This document shows, piece after piece, positions 54,093 to 62,467 of a stretch of 64,000 bases of DNA (the first letter of the stretch is position 1; every line of letters starts with the position of its first letter). The notes beneath the pieces were generated by a model that made no database searches, had not been told where the DNA came from, and saw only the letters and a list, made by a program, of their open reading frames with translations. Origin of the DNA: DATGLG01 sp035294245 (GTDB lineage Bacteria > Pseudomonadota > Alphaproteobacteria > JACZXZ01). The stretch lies in contig DATGLG010000067.1 in assembly GCA_035294245.1 (NCBI GenBank), forward strand, positions 243,248 to 307,247, written 5' to 3'. The position numbers and the translations under genes are program-made.

Positions 54093-54988
54093 GTGCCGTG
54101 GCCGCGCGGCGCCGGCGCCTCCTCGCGCCCTTGCCCCAGGACACCGACCTCCCCGTGCTGCTGCCGGTGCGGGAGGTGCGGGCCCGGCGCGAGGAATGGG
54201 CCATGGGGCTCCCGATGCTGCGCCTCAAGGCGCGGCATGGCGTCGTCATCCTCCTCGTCTTCCTGCTCGCGACGGGGGCCGCCGAGGCGCAGACCGGTGC
54301 GGGACATCTCTCGGCCGTCGCCACCCTGATCAAATGGACGCCGCTCCTCTTCCGCGGCTTCCTCTTCAATATCCTGATCAGCGTCGTGGCCATGAGCATC
54401 GGCACCGCCGCCGGCGTCTTCCTTGGTCTTGCGCAGATCTCGCTCCTGCCGCCGGTCAAGAAGGGCTCCTGGGTCGTCACCCATTTCTTCCGCAATTCGC
54501 CCTGGCTGGTGCTGCTCTTCTATTGCATGTTCCTCCTGCCCTTCCAGATCACGGTCTTCGGCGTCGTCATTCCGCTGCCCGATTGGATCAAGGCGACCAT
54601 CGGTCTCTCGCTGCCGGTGATGGCGAACGTCTCGGAGATTGTGCGCGGCGCCGTGCAGTCGATCCCGACGGGGCAATGGGAATCGGCGAGCTCGCTCGCC
54701 TTCACGCGGCGTCAGACCATGTGGATGATCATCCTGCCCCAATGCATCAAGCGCATGCTGCCGCCCTGGATGAATCTCTACTCTATCCTGGCGATGGACA
54801 CGGTGCTCGCCTCGATCGTCGGGGTGAGCGAGGTGATGACGCTCACCGGCGACGCGCTCAGCGCCGAGAACCGCCCCGGGCTGCTGCTGCCCTTCTACAG
54901 CTACATCCTGCTTTGGTTCTTCATCTATTGCTACCCGATCGCGCGCTGGACGGTGAGCCTCGAGCGCCGCTTCGCGGTCAAGATCTAG
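54089..54988 (+). CDS. ABC transporter permease (HisQ/GlnP family)
   Basis: Second amino-acid permease, 299 residues, longer than usual because of about 80 extra N-terminal residues (a charged Arg-rich stretch and one hydrophobic segment, VVILLVFLLATGAAEA) before the conserved core. The core carries FRGFLFNILISVVAMSIG, FFRNSPWLVLLFYCMFL and the EAA-type loop ESASSLAFTRRQTMWMIILP. The unusual N-terminal segment resembles a signal anchor. It follows the first permease gene with a four-base overlap. Confidence 0.9.
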   Translation: MSAVAARRRRLLAPLPQDTDLPVLLPVREVRARREEWAMGLPMLRLKARHGVVILLVFLLATGAAEAQTGAGHLSAVATLIKWTPLLFRGFLFNILISVVAMSIGTAAGVFLGLAQISLLPPVKKGSWVVTHFFRNSPWLVLLFYCMFLLPFQITVFGVVIPLPDWIKATIGLSLPVMANVSEIVRGAVQSIPTGQWESASSLAFTRRQTMWMIILPQCIKRMLPPWMNLYSILAMDTVLASIVGVSEVMTLTGDALSAENRPGLLLPFYSYILLWFFIYCYPIARWTVSLERRFAVKI

Positions 54989-54999
54989 GGACGACGCGC

Positions 55000-55752
55000 A
55001 TGGCCAAGACGGCAGATCACCCCCTCGTCAGCATCAAGGACGTGCACAAATCCTTCGGCAGCTTCCAGGTGCTGAAGGGCATGTCCCTCGACGTCGCCAA
55101 GGGCGAGGTCATCTGCATCATCGGGCCCTCGGGCTCGGGGAAGTCGACCCTGCTTCGCTGCATCAACGCCCTCGTGCCCGTCGACAGCGGCGAGATCAGG
55201 GTCGCGAGCTACGAGGTCCACAAGCTCAAGAAGGACAAGGAGCTCCTCGCGTTGCGCCGCGAGGTCGCCATGGTCTTCCAGCAATACAACCTCTTCCCCC
55301 ACAAGACGGCGCTCCAGAACGTGATGATGGCGCCCATCCACGTGCTCAAGGAGGACAAGGCCGAGGTCGAGGCCCGCGCGCGGCAGCTCCTCAAGAAGGT
55401 GCGGCTCGAGCACAAGGCCGACGCCTATCCCGGCGAGCTTTCGGGCGGCCAGCAGCAGCGCGTCGCGATCGCGCGCGGCCTCGCCATGCGGCCCGAGGTC
55501 ATGTTGTTCGACGAGGTGACCGCGGCGCTCGACCCGGAGACCGTCAAGGAGGTTCTCGTCACCATCCGCGAGCTCGCCGAGGAGGGGATGACCTGCATCC
55601 TCGTTACCCATGAGATGGGCTTCGCCCGCGAGGTCGCCGACCACGTCTATTTCACCGATCAGGGTGTGATCGTCGAGCACGGAGTGCCGGCGGAGTTCTT
55701 CGACCATCCCCGCCACGAGCGCACCCGCGAATTCCTCTCGCAGATTCTGTAG
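55000..55752 (+). CDS. ABC transporter ATP-binding protein (GlnQ/HisP family)
   Basis: ATPase of 250 residues with Walker A GPSGSGKST, Q-loop region MVFQQYNLFPHKTALQNVMMAP (core VFQQYNLFPH), signature LSGGQQQRVAIARGLAM, Walker B VMLFDEVTAALDPE and switch His in LVTHEMGFA. The Walker B tail reads DEVTAALDPE where most members have DEPTSALDPE. It ends four bases from the convergent glycosyltransferase gene. Confidence 0.94.
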   Translation: MAKTADHPLVSIKDVHKSFGSFQVLKGMSLDVAKGEVICIIGPSGSGKSTLLRCINALVPVDSGEIRVASYEVHKLKKDKELLALRREVAMVFQQYNLFPHKTALQNVMMAPIHVLKEDKAEVEARARQLLKKVRLEHKADAYPGELSGGQQQRVAIARGLAMRPEVMLFDEVTAALDPETVKEVLVTIRELAEEGMTCILVTHEMGFAREVADHVYFTDQGVIVEHGVPAEFFDHPRHERTREFLSQIL

Positions 55753-55756
55753 GCTC

Positions 55757-56860
55757 TTACGCCCGCAGCAACGCCGCCAGTGCATCGAGAACGGCCTCGA
55801 CCGGGAGTGCGGCGAGATCGCCGCTCGCGGCGCGCAGCACGGCAACGCGCCTGCCGAGAGGATGCCAGACGCGCGGATCGGTCGGACCGAAAAGCGCCAG
55901 GGTCGGGCAGGCGCGCGCGGCGAGATGGGTGACGCCGGAGTCATTCCCCACATAGGCCCGGGCGAGCGCGAGCAGCGCCAGCACCTCGCGCAGCGGGCGG
56001 TCGCGCAGGACGAGCGGCGCAAGGCCCGGCGGCAATGCTCGCCGCAGCGCCTCCCAGCACGGCGCGTCGGCAGGCCCGATGAGGAAGACCGGCGCCACGC
56101 CCCAGTCGCGCTGCGCCGCCTGCGCCAAGGCTGCGAAACGGTCGGCCGGCCAGCACTTATGGATGCCGCCGCTGCCGGGATGGAGCGCGAGCAGCCCAGA
56201 TGATGGTGCTGTGGCAAGCGAAAGGGCGCGCAGCACCGCGGCGGTCTCGCCGGGCGTGAGACGAAGGAGATCGTCGTCGGCGAGCGATGGCGGCGCGGCG
56301 GGCCAGAGCGCCCGCTCGTCGCAAAGGCCGAGAGCCGCCGCGGGGGCGAGAAGACGCGCGGCGGCGTGCCGGTGCAACGGTGGCCAGGCGATCTCGACCG
56401 GCTTGTCCGCGGGCTCGGCTGGCGGCTCGGGCAGGGCCTCGTCGCGCCGCGGCGCGCTTGCGCGAATCACCCGGCCGACACCGGCCTGGCGCAGCGCCGC
56501 CGTCGCGGTTTCCCTCGGATCGCCGAGGAAGACGAGCGCTGCATCGATGCCGGAGAGGGCCTGACTTGCACCCTCGCCAAGGCGCGCGTCCGTGCCGAAC
56601 AGCCCCAGCCATGCCCGCGATTCGATATCGACGGCCTCGACGCCGGACGCCGCCGGCGCCAGGAACCGCCAGGAGGCCGGTGCGCCCAGGATTACGACGC
56701 GGCGCAGGCCGGCGGCGCGCGCCGCCGCAACGAGGGGCAGCGTCAGCACCGCATCACCGAGGGCACCCGTCCGCAGGATCAGCAGCCCGGATGGTGTGCC
56801 GCCGCGTGCTCGCACGCCGCGCGCGGCGCCCCTTGCCTGATGTCGCGCAATGTCGCGCAC
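55757..56860 (-). CDS. Glycosyltransferase family 9 protein (heptosyltransferase-like)
   Basis: Predicted cytoplasmic glycosyltransferase of 367 residues with the GT9 layout: N-terminal LLILRTGALGDAVLTLPLV, ALHPGSGGIHKCWPADRF at the linker and YVGNDSGVTHLAARACPTLALFGPTDP in the nucleotide-sugar domain (core GNDSGVTHLAA). Such enzymes add heptose or related sugars to lipopolysaccharide. I use the GTG at 56860, with AAGG a few bases upstream, but the first 20 residues are unconserved and a GTG 15 codons further in is also possible. It stands alone between an amino-acid transporter and a dehydratase; no other envelope genes are near. Confidence 0.85.
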   Translation of the reverse strand: MRDIARHQARGAARGVRARGGTPSGLLILRTGALGDAVLTLPLVAAARAAGLRRVVILGAPASWRFLAPAASGVEAVDIESRAWLGLFGTDARLGEGASQALSGIDAALVFLGDPRETATAALRQAGVGRVIRASAPRRDEALPEPPAEPADKPVEIAWPPLHRHAAARLLAPAAALGLCDERALWPAAPPSLADDDLLRLTPGETAAVLRALSLATAPSSGLLALHPGSGGIHKCWPADRFAALAQAAQRDWGVAPVFLIGPADAPCWEALRRALPPGLAPLVLRDRPLREVLALLALARAYVGNDSGVTHLAARACPTLALFGPTDPRVWHPLGRRVAVLRAASGDLAALPVEAVLDALAALLRA

Positions 56861-57017
56861 GAGACCTTCATCGGCAGAGATCGTAAAAGAAAGCGGCTGA
56901 TCCTAGCATTTCGCGCGAGGCTATGCCGTTGCCGAGGAGCGAGGAGGGCGGCTCGGCCGCCGGAGGATATCAGGCGCGCATCGCCTCGACCCGCAAAGTC
57001 GGGCGCAAAGCCGGACG

Positions 57018-57046
57018 TTGCAGGCGGGCCAGGGTCGGCCTATAGC
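57018..57046 (+). promoter_or_regulatory. Candidate promoter of the dehydratase-hutG unit
   Basis: TTGCAG (57018-57023), a 17-base spacer and TATAGC (57041-57046). Transcription would start near 57053, giving a leader of about 60 bases before the dehydratase ATG. Confidence 0.45.
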
Positions 57047-57112
57047 TAATCTGCGATGGAGGCGCTGCCGTTCAGGCGGGAAGCCGGCGGCCGCCGAGCG
57101 CGGAGAGAATCC

Positions 57113-58120
57113 ATGACCACGGAAGGCCCGGTCGAAGCGAAGCTGCCCGATCTCGACGCCGTGCGCGCCGCCGCGCGTCGGCTGGCCGGGCGCGCGGTGA
57201 TGACGCCGCTGCTCGAATCTCCGGTGCTCAATGCGAAGCTGGGCGGCCGGCTCCTCGTCAAGGCCGAGGTGCTGCAGCGCACCGGCTCCTTCAAGTTCCG
57301 CGGCGCCTTCAACCGGATCAGCCAGATCCCCGAATCCGAGCGTCGCTATGGCGTCGTCGCCTTCTCCTCGGGCAATCACGCCCAGGGGGTCGCCGCGGCG
57401 GCCCAGCTCTTCGAGATGCCGGCGGTGATCGTCATGCCGGCCGATGCGCCGAAGATCAAGGTCGCGAATACCCGCGGCTACGGTGCCGAGATCGTCTTCT
57501 ACGATCGCTACAAGGACAATCGCGAGGTCGTGGCCGAGAAGATCATCGCCGAGCGGGGCGCCACCCTCGTGCGGCCTTACGACGACGCCGCGGTCATCGC
57601 CGGCCAGGGCACCTCGGGGCTCGAGCTCGCCGAGCAGGCCGCAGAGCGCGGTATCGTGCTCGATGCGGTGGCGGCGCCGTGCAGCGGCGGCGGGCTGATC
57701 TCGGGAATCGCCCTCGTGGTCTCGGCGCTCTCCCCGAGCACGGCGGTGCATACGGCCGAGCCGGAGGGCTTCGATGATGCGGCGCGCTCGCTCGCGGCGG
57801 GCCGGCGGCAGAAGAACGCCGGCGGTGGCAAATCGATCTGCGACGCCCTGATGGCCGAGCAGCCGGGCGAGCTTACGTTCGCCGCCATGCGCGGCCGAGT
57901 CGCGAGCGGCTTCGCCGTGAGCGAGGCCGAGGTGGCGCAGGCCATGGGGGCGGCCTTCGAGTACTTCAAGCTCGTGGTCGAGCCCGGGGGTGCGGTCGCC
58001 CTCGCCGCGGCCCTCTCCGGCAAGCTGCCGGTCAAGGGCCGCACGGTCGCCGTCGTCTGCTCGGGCGGCAATGTCGACGCCGCGCTCTTCCGCCGCGTCC
58101 TCGCAGATGCCGCCGCATGA
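57113..58120 (+). CDS. Threonine/serine dehydratase family protein
   Basis: Fold type II PLP enzyme of 335 residues that would deaminate a hydroxy amino acid to a 2-keto acid and ammonia. The PLP lysine is in TGSFKFRGA, the phosphate loop is CSGGGLISG, and the C-terminal CSGGN holds the PLP-ring serine. It has no C-terminal regulatory ACT domain, so it is the catabolic form (threonine/serine, hydroxyaspartate or similar). The start is the ATG at 57113 with GGAG seven bases upstream; an earlier ATG at 57056 lies almost at the predicted transcription start. hutG follows after 37 bases and is probably co-transcribed. Confidence 0.9.
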   Translation: MTTEGPVEAKLPDLDAVRAAARRLAGRAVMTPLLESPVLNAKLGGRLLVKAEVLQRTGSFKFRGAFNRISQIPESERRYGVVAFSSGNHAQGVAAAAQLFEMPAVIVMPADAPKIKVANTRGYGAEIVFYDRYKDNREVVAEKIIAERGATLVRPYDDAAVIAGQGTSGLELAEQAAERGIVLDAVAAPCSGGGLISGIALVVSALSPSTAVHTAEPEGFDDAARSLAAGRRQKNAGGGKSICDALMAEQPGELTFAAMRGRVASGFAVSEAEVAQAMGAAFEYFKLVVEPGGAVALAAALSGKLPVKGRTVAVVCSGGNVDAALFRRVLADAAA

Positions 58121-58157
58121 GGGTGATGCCGGTCGTGCGGGACGAGGGACGCAGGCG

Positions 58158-58967
58158 ATGAGCGAGATCTTCCGCTTCCTCCCGGGCAGCACGCCGCTCC
58201 TCGTCTCGGTCCCCCATTGCGGCACCCGGATCCCCGACCACCTCGCCGCACGGATGACGCCGGCGGCCCTGGTGCTGCCCGATACGGATTGGCATGTCGA
58301 TCAGCTCTACGACTTCGCGGCGGGCCTCGGCGCCCATATGCTGATGGCGAACTTCTCCCGCTACGTCATCGACCTCAACCGCGACCCCGACGGCAAGGCG
58401 CTCTATCCCGGCGCCGACAACACCGAGGTGGCGCCGCTGCGCACCTTCGACCGGCTGCCCATCTATCGCCCCGGCGAGGAGCCCAAGCCCGACGAGATAC
58501 GCCGCCGCCTCGACGTCTATTGGCAGCCCTACCACGCCCGCATCCGCCACGAGCTCGAGCGGCTCAAGGTCCGTTACGGCTTCGCCATGCTCTTCGACGC
58601 CCATTCGATCCGCTCCCGCGTCCCGCGCTTCTTCGAGGGGCGGCTCCCCGACTTCAACCTGGGCACGGCGAAGGGGGCCAGCCTCGACCCGACCCTGGCC
58701 CGGGAGCTCCTCGCCATCTGCGAGGGGGCGCAGGGCTATAGCAGCGTGCTCAACGGCCGCTTCACCGGCGGCTATATCACGCGCCATTACGGCCGGCCCC
58801 AGGAGGGGGTGCAGGCGGTCCAGCTCGAGCTTGCCCAGCTCACCTATATGGACGAGGCGCCGCCCTTCCGTTACCGCCCCGAGCCGGCGGAGCGCGTGCG
58901 CGCCGTGCTCAAGCGCCTGCTCGAGGCGCTGCTCGCCTGGGCCGCCCAGCGCCAGCACGCGCTGTAA
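58158..58967 (+). CDS. hutG: N-formylglutamate deformylase
   Basis: HutG hydrolyses N-formyl-L-glutamate to glutamate and formate, completing the HutF route of histidine degradation. The protein has 269 residues, as expected. Family motifs are SVPHCGTRIPDHL, DTDWHVDQLYDF, VIDLNRDPDGKALYPG, LFDAHSIRSRVPRFFEG, PDFNLGTAKGASLDP and GRFTGGYITRHYGRP. The LYPG and DFNLGT segments separate it from the paralogue at 10098. It is more than 50 kb from hutF-hutU-hutI, next to a serine/threonine dehydratase gene. Confidence 0.95.
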   Translation: MSEIFRFLPGSTPLLVSVPHCGTRIPDHLAARMTPAALVLPDTDWHVDQLYDFAAGLGAHMLMANFSRYVIDLNRDPDGKALYPGADNTEVAPLRTFDRLPIYRPGEEPKPDEIRRRLDVYWQPYHARIRHELERLKVRYGFAMLFDAHSIRSRVPRFFEGRLPDFNLGTAKGASLDPTLARELLAICEGAQGYSSVLNGRFTGGYITRHYGRPQEGVQAVQLELAQLTYMDEAPPFRYRPEPAERVRAVLKRLLEALLAWAAQRQHAL

Positions 58968-59035
58968 GCCGCATCCATGCTCGGCGTCGCCGCGCAGCGA
59001 TGGCGCTTAACCGCCGCTGCCGCTAGCATGCCGCC

Positions 59036-61267
59036 ATGATCAGGGGGAAACGCCGGCTCGGCCGCCACATGCATTGGCTGCTGCCGCTTGCCATCCTGCT
59101 GCTGGCGGTGGCGGGCTGGCTGAGCGAGCCGCCGGCCCTGGCCCAGCTTCGCTTCCTCGTCTTCGACAGCTTCTATCGCCTCAAGCCGCGGCCCTACACG
59201 CCGCTCCCCGTGCGCATCGTCGATCTCGACGACGAAAGCCTGGCGCGGCTCGGGCAATGGCCCTGGCCGCGCACGCTGGTGGCGAAGCTCGTCGACCGTC
59301 TCGATGCCCTGGGTGCGGCCGCCATCGCCTTCGACATCGTCTTCGCCGAGCCCGATCGCACCTCGCCGCGCCGCCTCGCCGAGACCTGGGAAGGCCTGCC
59401 GCCCGACGATCCGCTCGTGGCGCGGCTGAAATCGCTGCCCGACAATGACGAGATGCTGGCGGCGGCCCTGCGCCGCGCCAAGGCGGTCACCGGCTTCGTG
59501 CTCACGGAGCAGCCCGGCGGCCGCGCACCCGCGGCGAAAGCGAGCTTCGCCACGCTTGGCGACGATCCGCGGGCCTTCGTGCCGCGCTTCGCGGGCGCCG
59601 TCGTCAGCCTGCCGGCGCTCGAGGCCGCGGCTTCCGGCAACGGCAGCATCAACAACACGCCGGATCTCGACGGCAAAACGCGCCGCGTCCCCCTCGTCGT
59701 CGCCTTCGGCGGCAAGCTCTACCCCTCTCTCGCGGCCGAGGCCTTGCGCGTCGCCCAGGGTGCGCGCACCGACATCATCAAATCGACGGGGGCGAGCGGC
59801 GTCGTCTCCTTCGGCGAGCATACCGGCGTGAACGCCGTCAAGATCGGCGATTTCGTGGTGCCGACCGATGCGGCCGGCGAGGTCTGGGTTCACTTCACCC
59901 GGCATGCGGCTGCGCGCTTCGTGCCGGCGTGGAGGGTCTTCCAGCCCGATTTCGACGCGAATCTGATCAAAGGCAACATCGTCTTCGTCGGCACCAGCGC
60001 CGCCGGGCTCAACGACCTGCGCGCAACGCCGCTCGATCCTGCGGCGGCGGGGGTCGAGGTCCACGCCCAGGTGGTGGAGCAGATCCTCCTCGGCGATTCG
60101 CTCAGACGCCCCGATTGGGCGCGTGGGGCCGAGCTCGTCTATATGCTGGTGATCGGCCTCGTCCTCATCATCGGCTTGCCGAAGGTGGGCGCCCAATGGA
60201 TGGCCGCCGTGGGCGGGGCGGCGATGGCCGCCGCCATCGGCGGATCGTTCTACGCCTATGCGGCGCTGCGCTTCCTCCTCGACCCGGTCTATCCCTCGGT
60301 CGTCGTGCTCCTCGTCTATCTCTCCTCCTCGGCGGTGCTCTTCCTCCAGACGGAGGTGGAGCGGCGGCGCGTGCGCACGGCCTTCAGCCGCTATCTCGCG
60401 CCGGCCCTCGTCGAGCACCTCGCCGACAATCCCGAGCGGCTCGTGCTCGGCGGCGAGATGCGCGAGATGACGCTCCTCTTCTGCGACATCCGCGGCTTCA
60501 CCACGATCTCCGAGCGCTTCGACGCCCATGGGCTGACCCGCTTCATCAACAGCTTCTTGACGCCCATGACCAATCTCATCCTGGCGGCCGACGGCACCAT
60601 CGACAAATACATGGGCGACGCCATCATGGCGTTCTGGAACGCGCCCATCGCGATCCCGGATCACGCGACGCGCGCCTGCCGCGCGGCGCTCGCCATGCGC
60701 GCCGAGCTCGTGCGGCTCAACGCGACATGGCGCCGCGAGGCGGAAGCCGAGGGGCGCGGCTTCGAGGAGGTGCATATCGGCATCGGCCTCAATACCGGGG
60801 TCTGCTGCGTCGGCAATATGGGCTCCGATCAGCGTTTCGACTATTCGGTGCTGGGGGACGACGTCAATCTCGCCTCCCGCCTCGAAGGACAATCAAAGAC
60901 CTATGGTGTCGACATCGTGATCGGCGAGAGAACGGCCGCCGAGGCGCCCGCGCTTGCGACCCTCGAGCTCGACCTCATCCGCGTCAAGGGCAAGACCAGG
61001 CCCGTCCGCATCTTCGGCCTCATCGGCGACGAGGGAATCAAGGAGAACCCGACCTTCGTCGCCCTCGCGGGAGAGCACGCGGCCCTGATCGCCGCCTATC
61101 GCGGCCGCCGCTGGGCGGAGGCGCGAGAGCATCTGCGCGCCTGCACCGCCCAGGCGCCGGCGATGCTGCAGAGCTTCTACGAGCTCTACGAGGCGCGCAT
61201 CGCCGCTTGCGAGACCGATCCGCCCCCCGTCGATTGGGACGGCGTCTTCGTGGCCTTGACCAAATAG
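59036..61267 (+). CDS. CHASE2-domain adenylate/guanylate cyclase (class III)
   Basis: Membrane nucleotide cyclase of 743 residues. After an N-terminal anchor (about 14-28) comes a periplasmic CHASE2 sensor domain (about 36-345, with FDSFYRLKPRPY, VRIVDLDDESL and GNIVFVGTSAAGL). About three membrane helices follow (365-440), then a short linker and the catalytic domain (482-660). Metal-binding Asp484 (FCDIRGFT) and Asp528 (DKYMGDAIMAFW) are present, as are purine-site Lys524 and the Asn and Arg of VNLASRLE. The Lys favours ATP, so cAMP is the likely product. It is convergent with a CRP-type regulator gene, and the two may form a signalling pair. Confidence 0.92.
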   Translation: MIRGKRRLGRHMHWLLPLAILLLAVAGWLSEPPALAQLRFLVFDSFYRLKPRPYTPLPVRIVDLDDESLARLGQWPWPRTLVAKLVDRLDALGAAAIAFDIVFAEPDRTSPRRLAETWEGLPPDDPLVARLKSLPDNDEMLAAALRRAKAVTGFVLTEQPGGRAPAAKASFATLGDDPRAFVPRFAGAVVSLPALEAAASGNGSINNTPDLDGKTRRVPLVVAFGGKLYPSLAAEALRVAQGARTDIIKSTGASGVVSFGEHTGVNAVKIGDFVVPTDAAGEVWVHFTRHAAARFVPAWRVFQPDFDANLIKGNIVFVGTSAAGLNDLRATPLDPAAAGVEVHAQVVEQILLGDSLRRPDWARGAELVYMLVIGLVLIIGLPKVGAQWMAAVGGAAMAAAIGGSFYAYAALRFLLDPVYPSVVVLLVYLSSSAVLFLQTEVERRRVRTAFSRYLAPALVEHLADNPERLVLGGEMREMTLLFCDIRGFTTISERFDAHGLTRFINSFLTPMTNLILAADGTIDKYMGDAIMAFWNAPIAIPDHATRACRAALAMRAELVRLNATWRREAEAEGRGFEEVHIGIGLNTGVCCVGNMGSDQRFDYSVLGDDVNLASRLEGQSKTYGVDIVIGERTAAEAPALATLELDLIRVKGKTRPVRIFGLIGDEGIKENPTFVALAGEHAALIAAYRGRRWAEAREHLRACTAQAPAMLQSFYELYEARIAACETDPPPVDWDGVFVALTK

Positions 61268-61270
61268 CGC

Positions 61271-61304
61271 GAAGAAAAAGAAGGGCCGGGGATGGCCCCG
61301 GCCC
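61271..61304 (-). terminator. Intrinsic terminator on the minus strand (crp-like gene or candidate small RNA)
   Basis: GGGCCGGGG-ATGG-CCCCGGCCC (61283-61304) is a perfect nine-pair stem. Read on the minus strand it is followed by TTCTTTTTCTTC (61282-61271). It lies about 160 bases after the CRP-like stop codon. On the plus strand the cyclase stop is 15 bases before the stem, with no T-run after it. Confidence 0.7.
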
Positions 61305-61380
61305 AGTTCCGAGCTTGTGGAGGAGGTTGTCGGGAGAGCGCGTGCCCGAGCGGGACTGCGGTCGTCGGCGACAAGCTCCG
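61275..61380 (-). ncRNA. Candidate CRP-controlled small RNA between the cyclase and crp-like genes
   Basis: Read on the minus strand from a predicted start near 61380, about 105 bases run to the intrinsic terminator. GAGCTTGT (61378-61371) pairs perfectly with ACAAGCTC (61318-61311), closing a domain that contains CTCTCCC (61338-61332) and CCTCCTCC (61326-61319), both complementary to Shine-Dalgarno sequences. A weak -10, TAGGTT (61392-61387), places a GTGA-N6-TCAC site at -41.5. It could instead be just the 3' end of the crp-like message. Confidence 0.35.
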
Positions 61381-61414
61381 AGCGCGAACCTATCTCTGCG
61401 CCCCGACGTCGTCA

Positions 61415-61451
61415 GTGACAGGGGTCACAGGGCTGCCGTGACCGCCGTCAC
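61415..61451. promoter_or_regulatory. Tandem CRP-type operator sites
   Basis: GTGA-CAGGGG-TCAC (61415-61428) and GTGA-CCGCCG-TCAC (61438-61451) are two perfect inverted repeats with the six-base spacer of CRP sites, centres 23 bases apart. The CRP-like protein encoded just beside them keeps the RE...R recognition-helix residues that read GTGA. They lie 14 bases past the crp-like stop codon, where no protein-gene promoter is expected. Confidence 0.55.
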
Positions 61452-61464
61452 AGCGGGCCGGCAT

Positions 61465-62175
61465 TCACTCCTCGACGTCGGTGAGCTCCTCGACGCTTTG
61501 CTCGAGCCGGGCGAAGTCCGTAACCACGAGGGCGTCGTGCTCGCGCTTGACGAGGCCGCGGCGCGTCAGGCTGCCGAGCACGCGCGCGACGGTCTCGCGC
61601 GTCGTCGACACGCGGCTCGCGATATCCGCATGGATGGGGATCGGGCTGATCCGCGCCGTGCCGTTGCCGCCCAGCCCGGCCCGCGCCAGGCGCACGATCT
61701 CGGCGCGCACCCGGTCCTGGGCGGCGAGGGTGGAGAGATCCATGATCCGTCCCGTCGAGGCCCGGATGATCTTGGCGAGCCGCCGCATGATGGTGAGGGC
61801 CAGGGCGGGATGCTCGGTCACCAGACGGCGGAACACCTCGGCGGGCATGATGGCGAGCAGCGTCTCGCTCAAGGCCACCACCGTCGCCGAGCGGGGCTTG
61901 CCGTCGATGGCGGCGATCTCGCCGAAGAACTCGCCGGCATGGAGATCGTCGAAGCTGATCTCGCGCCCCGAGAGCGAGTGGTTGACGATCCGCACCGCCC
62001 CCTCGACGATGAAGAAGACCTCGTGGGTGTCGCTCAGCCGGTCGATGATCTGCTCGTCGCGGGCGAAGCGCCGCCAGGCGCAGGCATGCTCATAGCCCTC
62101 GCGCACCTTGTCGGGGAGACTCTCGAAAAGGCTCACATGCTTGAAGCTCGGAGCCTTGTCCTTGGACAGGGTCAT
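61465..62175 (-). CDS. Crp/Fnr-family transcriptional regulator
   Basis: Regulator of 236 residues. The N-terminal cyclic-nucleotide-binding domain (about 15-130) has the phosphate-binding cassette GEFFGEIAAIDGKPRSATVVA, with Glu and the Arg-Ser pair that hold cAMP in E. coli CRP. The C-terminal winged helix contains STTRETVARVLGSLTRRGL; RETVARV matches the RETVGRI recognition helix of CRP, so GTGA half-sites are predicted. There is no Fnr-type cysteine cluster. AGGG precedes the ATG. It is convergent with the CHASE2 cyclase gene, and two GTGA-N6-TCAC sites lie just beyond its stop codon. Confidence 0.92.
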   Translation of the reverse strand: MTLSKDKAPSFKHVSLFESLPDKVREGYEHACAWRRFARDEQIIDRLSDTHEVFFIVEGAVRIVNHSLSGREISFDDLHAGEFFGEIAAIDGKPRSATVVALSETLLAIMPAEVFRRLVTEHPALALTIMRRLAKIIRASTGRIMDLSTLAAQDRVRAEIVRLARAGLGGNGTARISPIPIHADIASRVSTTRETVARVLGSLTRRGLVKREHDALVVTDFARLEQSVEELTDVEE

Positions 62176-62253
62176 GCTGGCGCCCTACATCTGGTGACCG
62201 GGATTTTATTTATTTGTTTGGAGCGCGGCTCGCTCGGGCCCAATCGCTCCATT

Positions 62254-62340
62254 CGTCACCCCCGCGCAAAGCGGGGGCCCAGAAGATCGCTGGATTCCCG
62301 CTCCCCGCCTACACGGGGACAAGCTTCGCGGGAATGACGA
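62254..62340. repeat. Dispersed palindromic (REP-like) element, copy 4
   Basis: CCCCCGC-GCAAA-GCGGGGG, then ATTCCCGC...GCGGGAAT with an extra CCCCG-CCTACA-CGGGG hairpin inserted in its loop, ending ATGACG. It lies in the 292-base divergent gap between the crp-like and amidase genes. Confidence 0.7.
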
Positions 62341-62467
62341 CCTGACAGCGGCAACTCGGCCCGATGCAACCCGCCCTTGTCCTAGTTTAGCCCGCACCCT
62401 GGCGGCTTGAACAGGCCGCAGCGCCGCGGCGATTGACGGGCGGCGAGGGCTCTGATCCACTCCCGCC

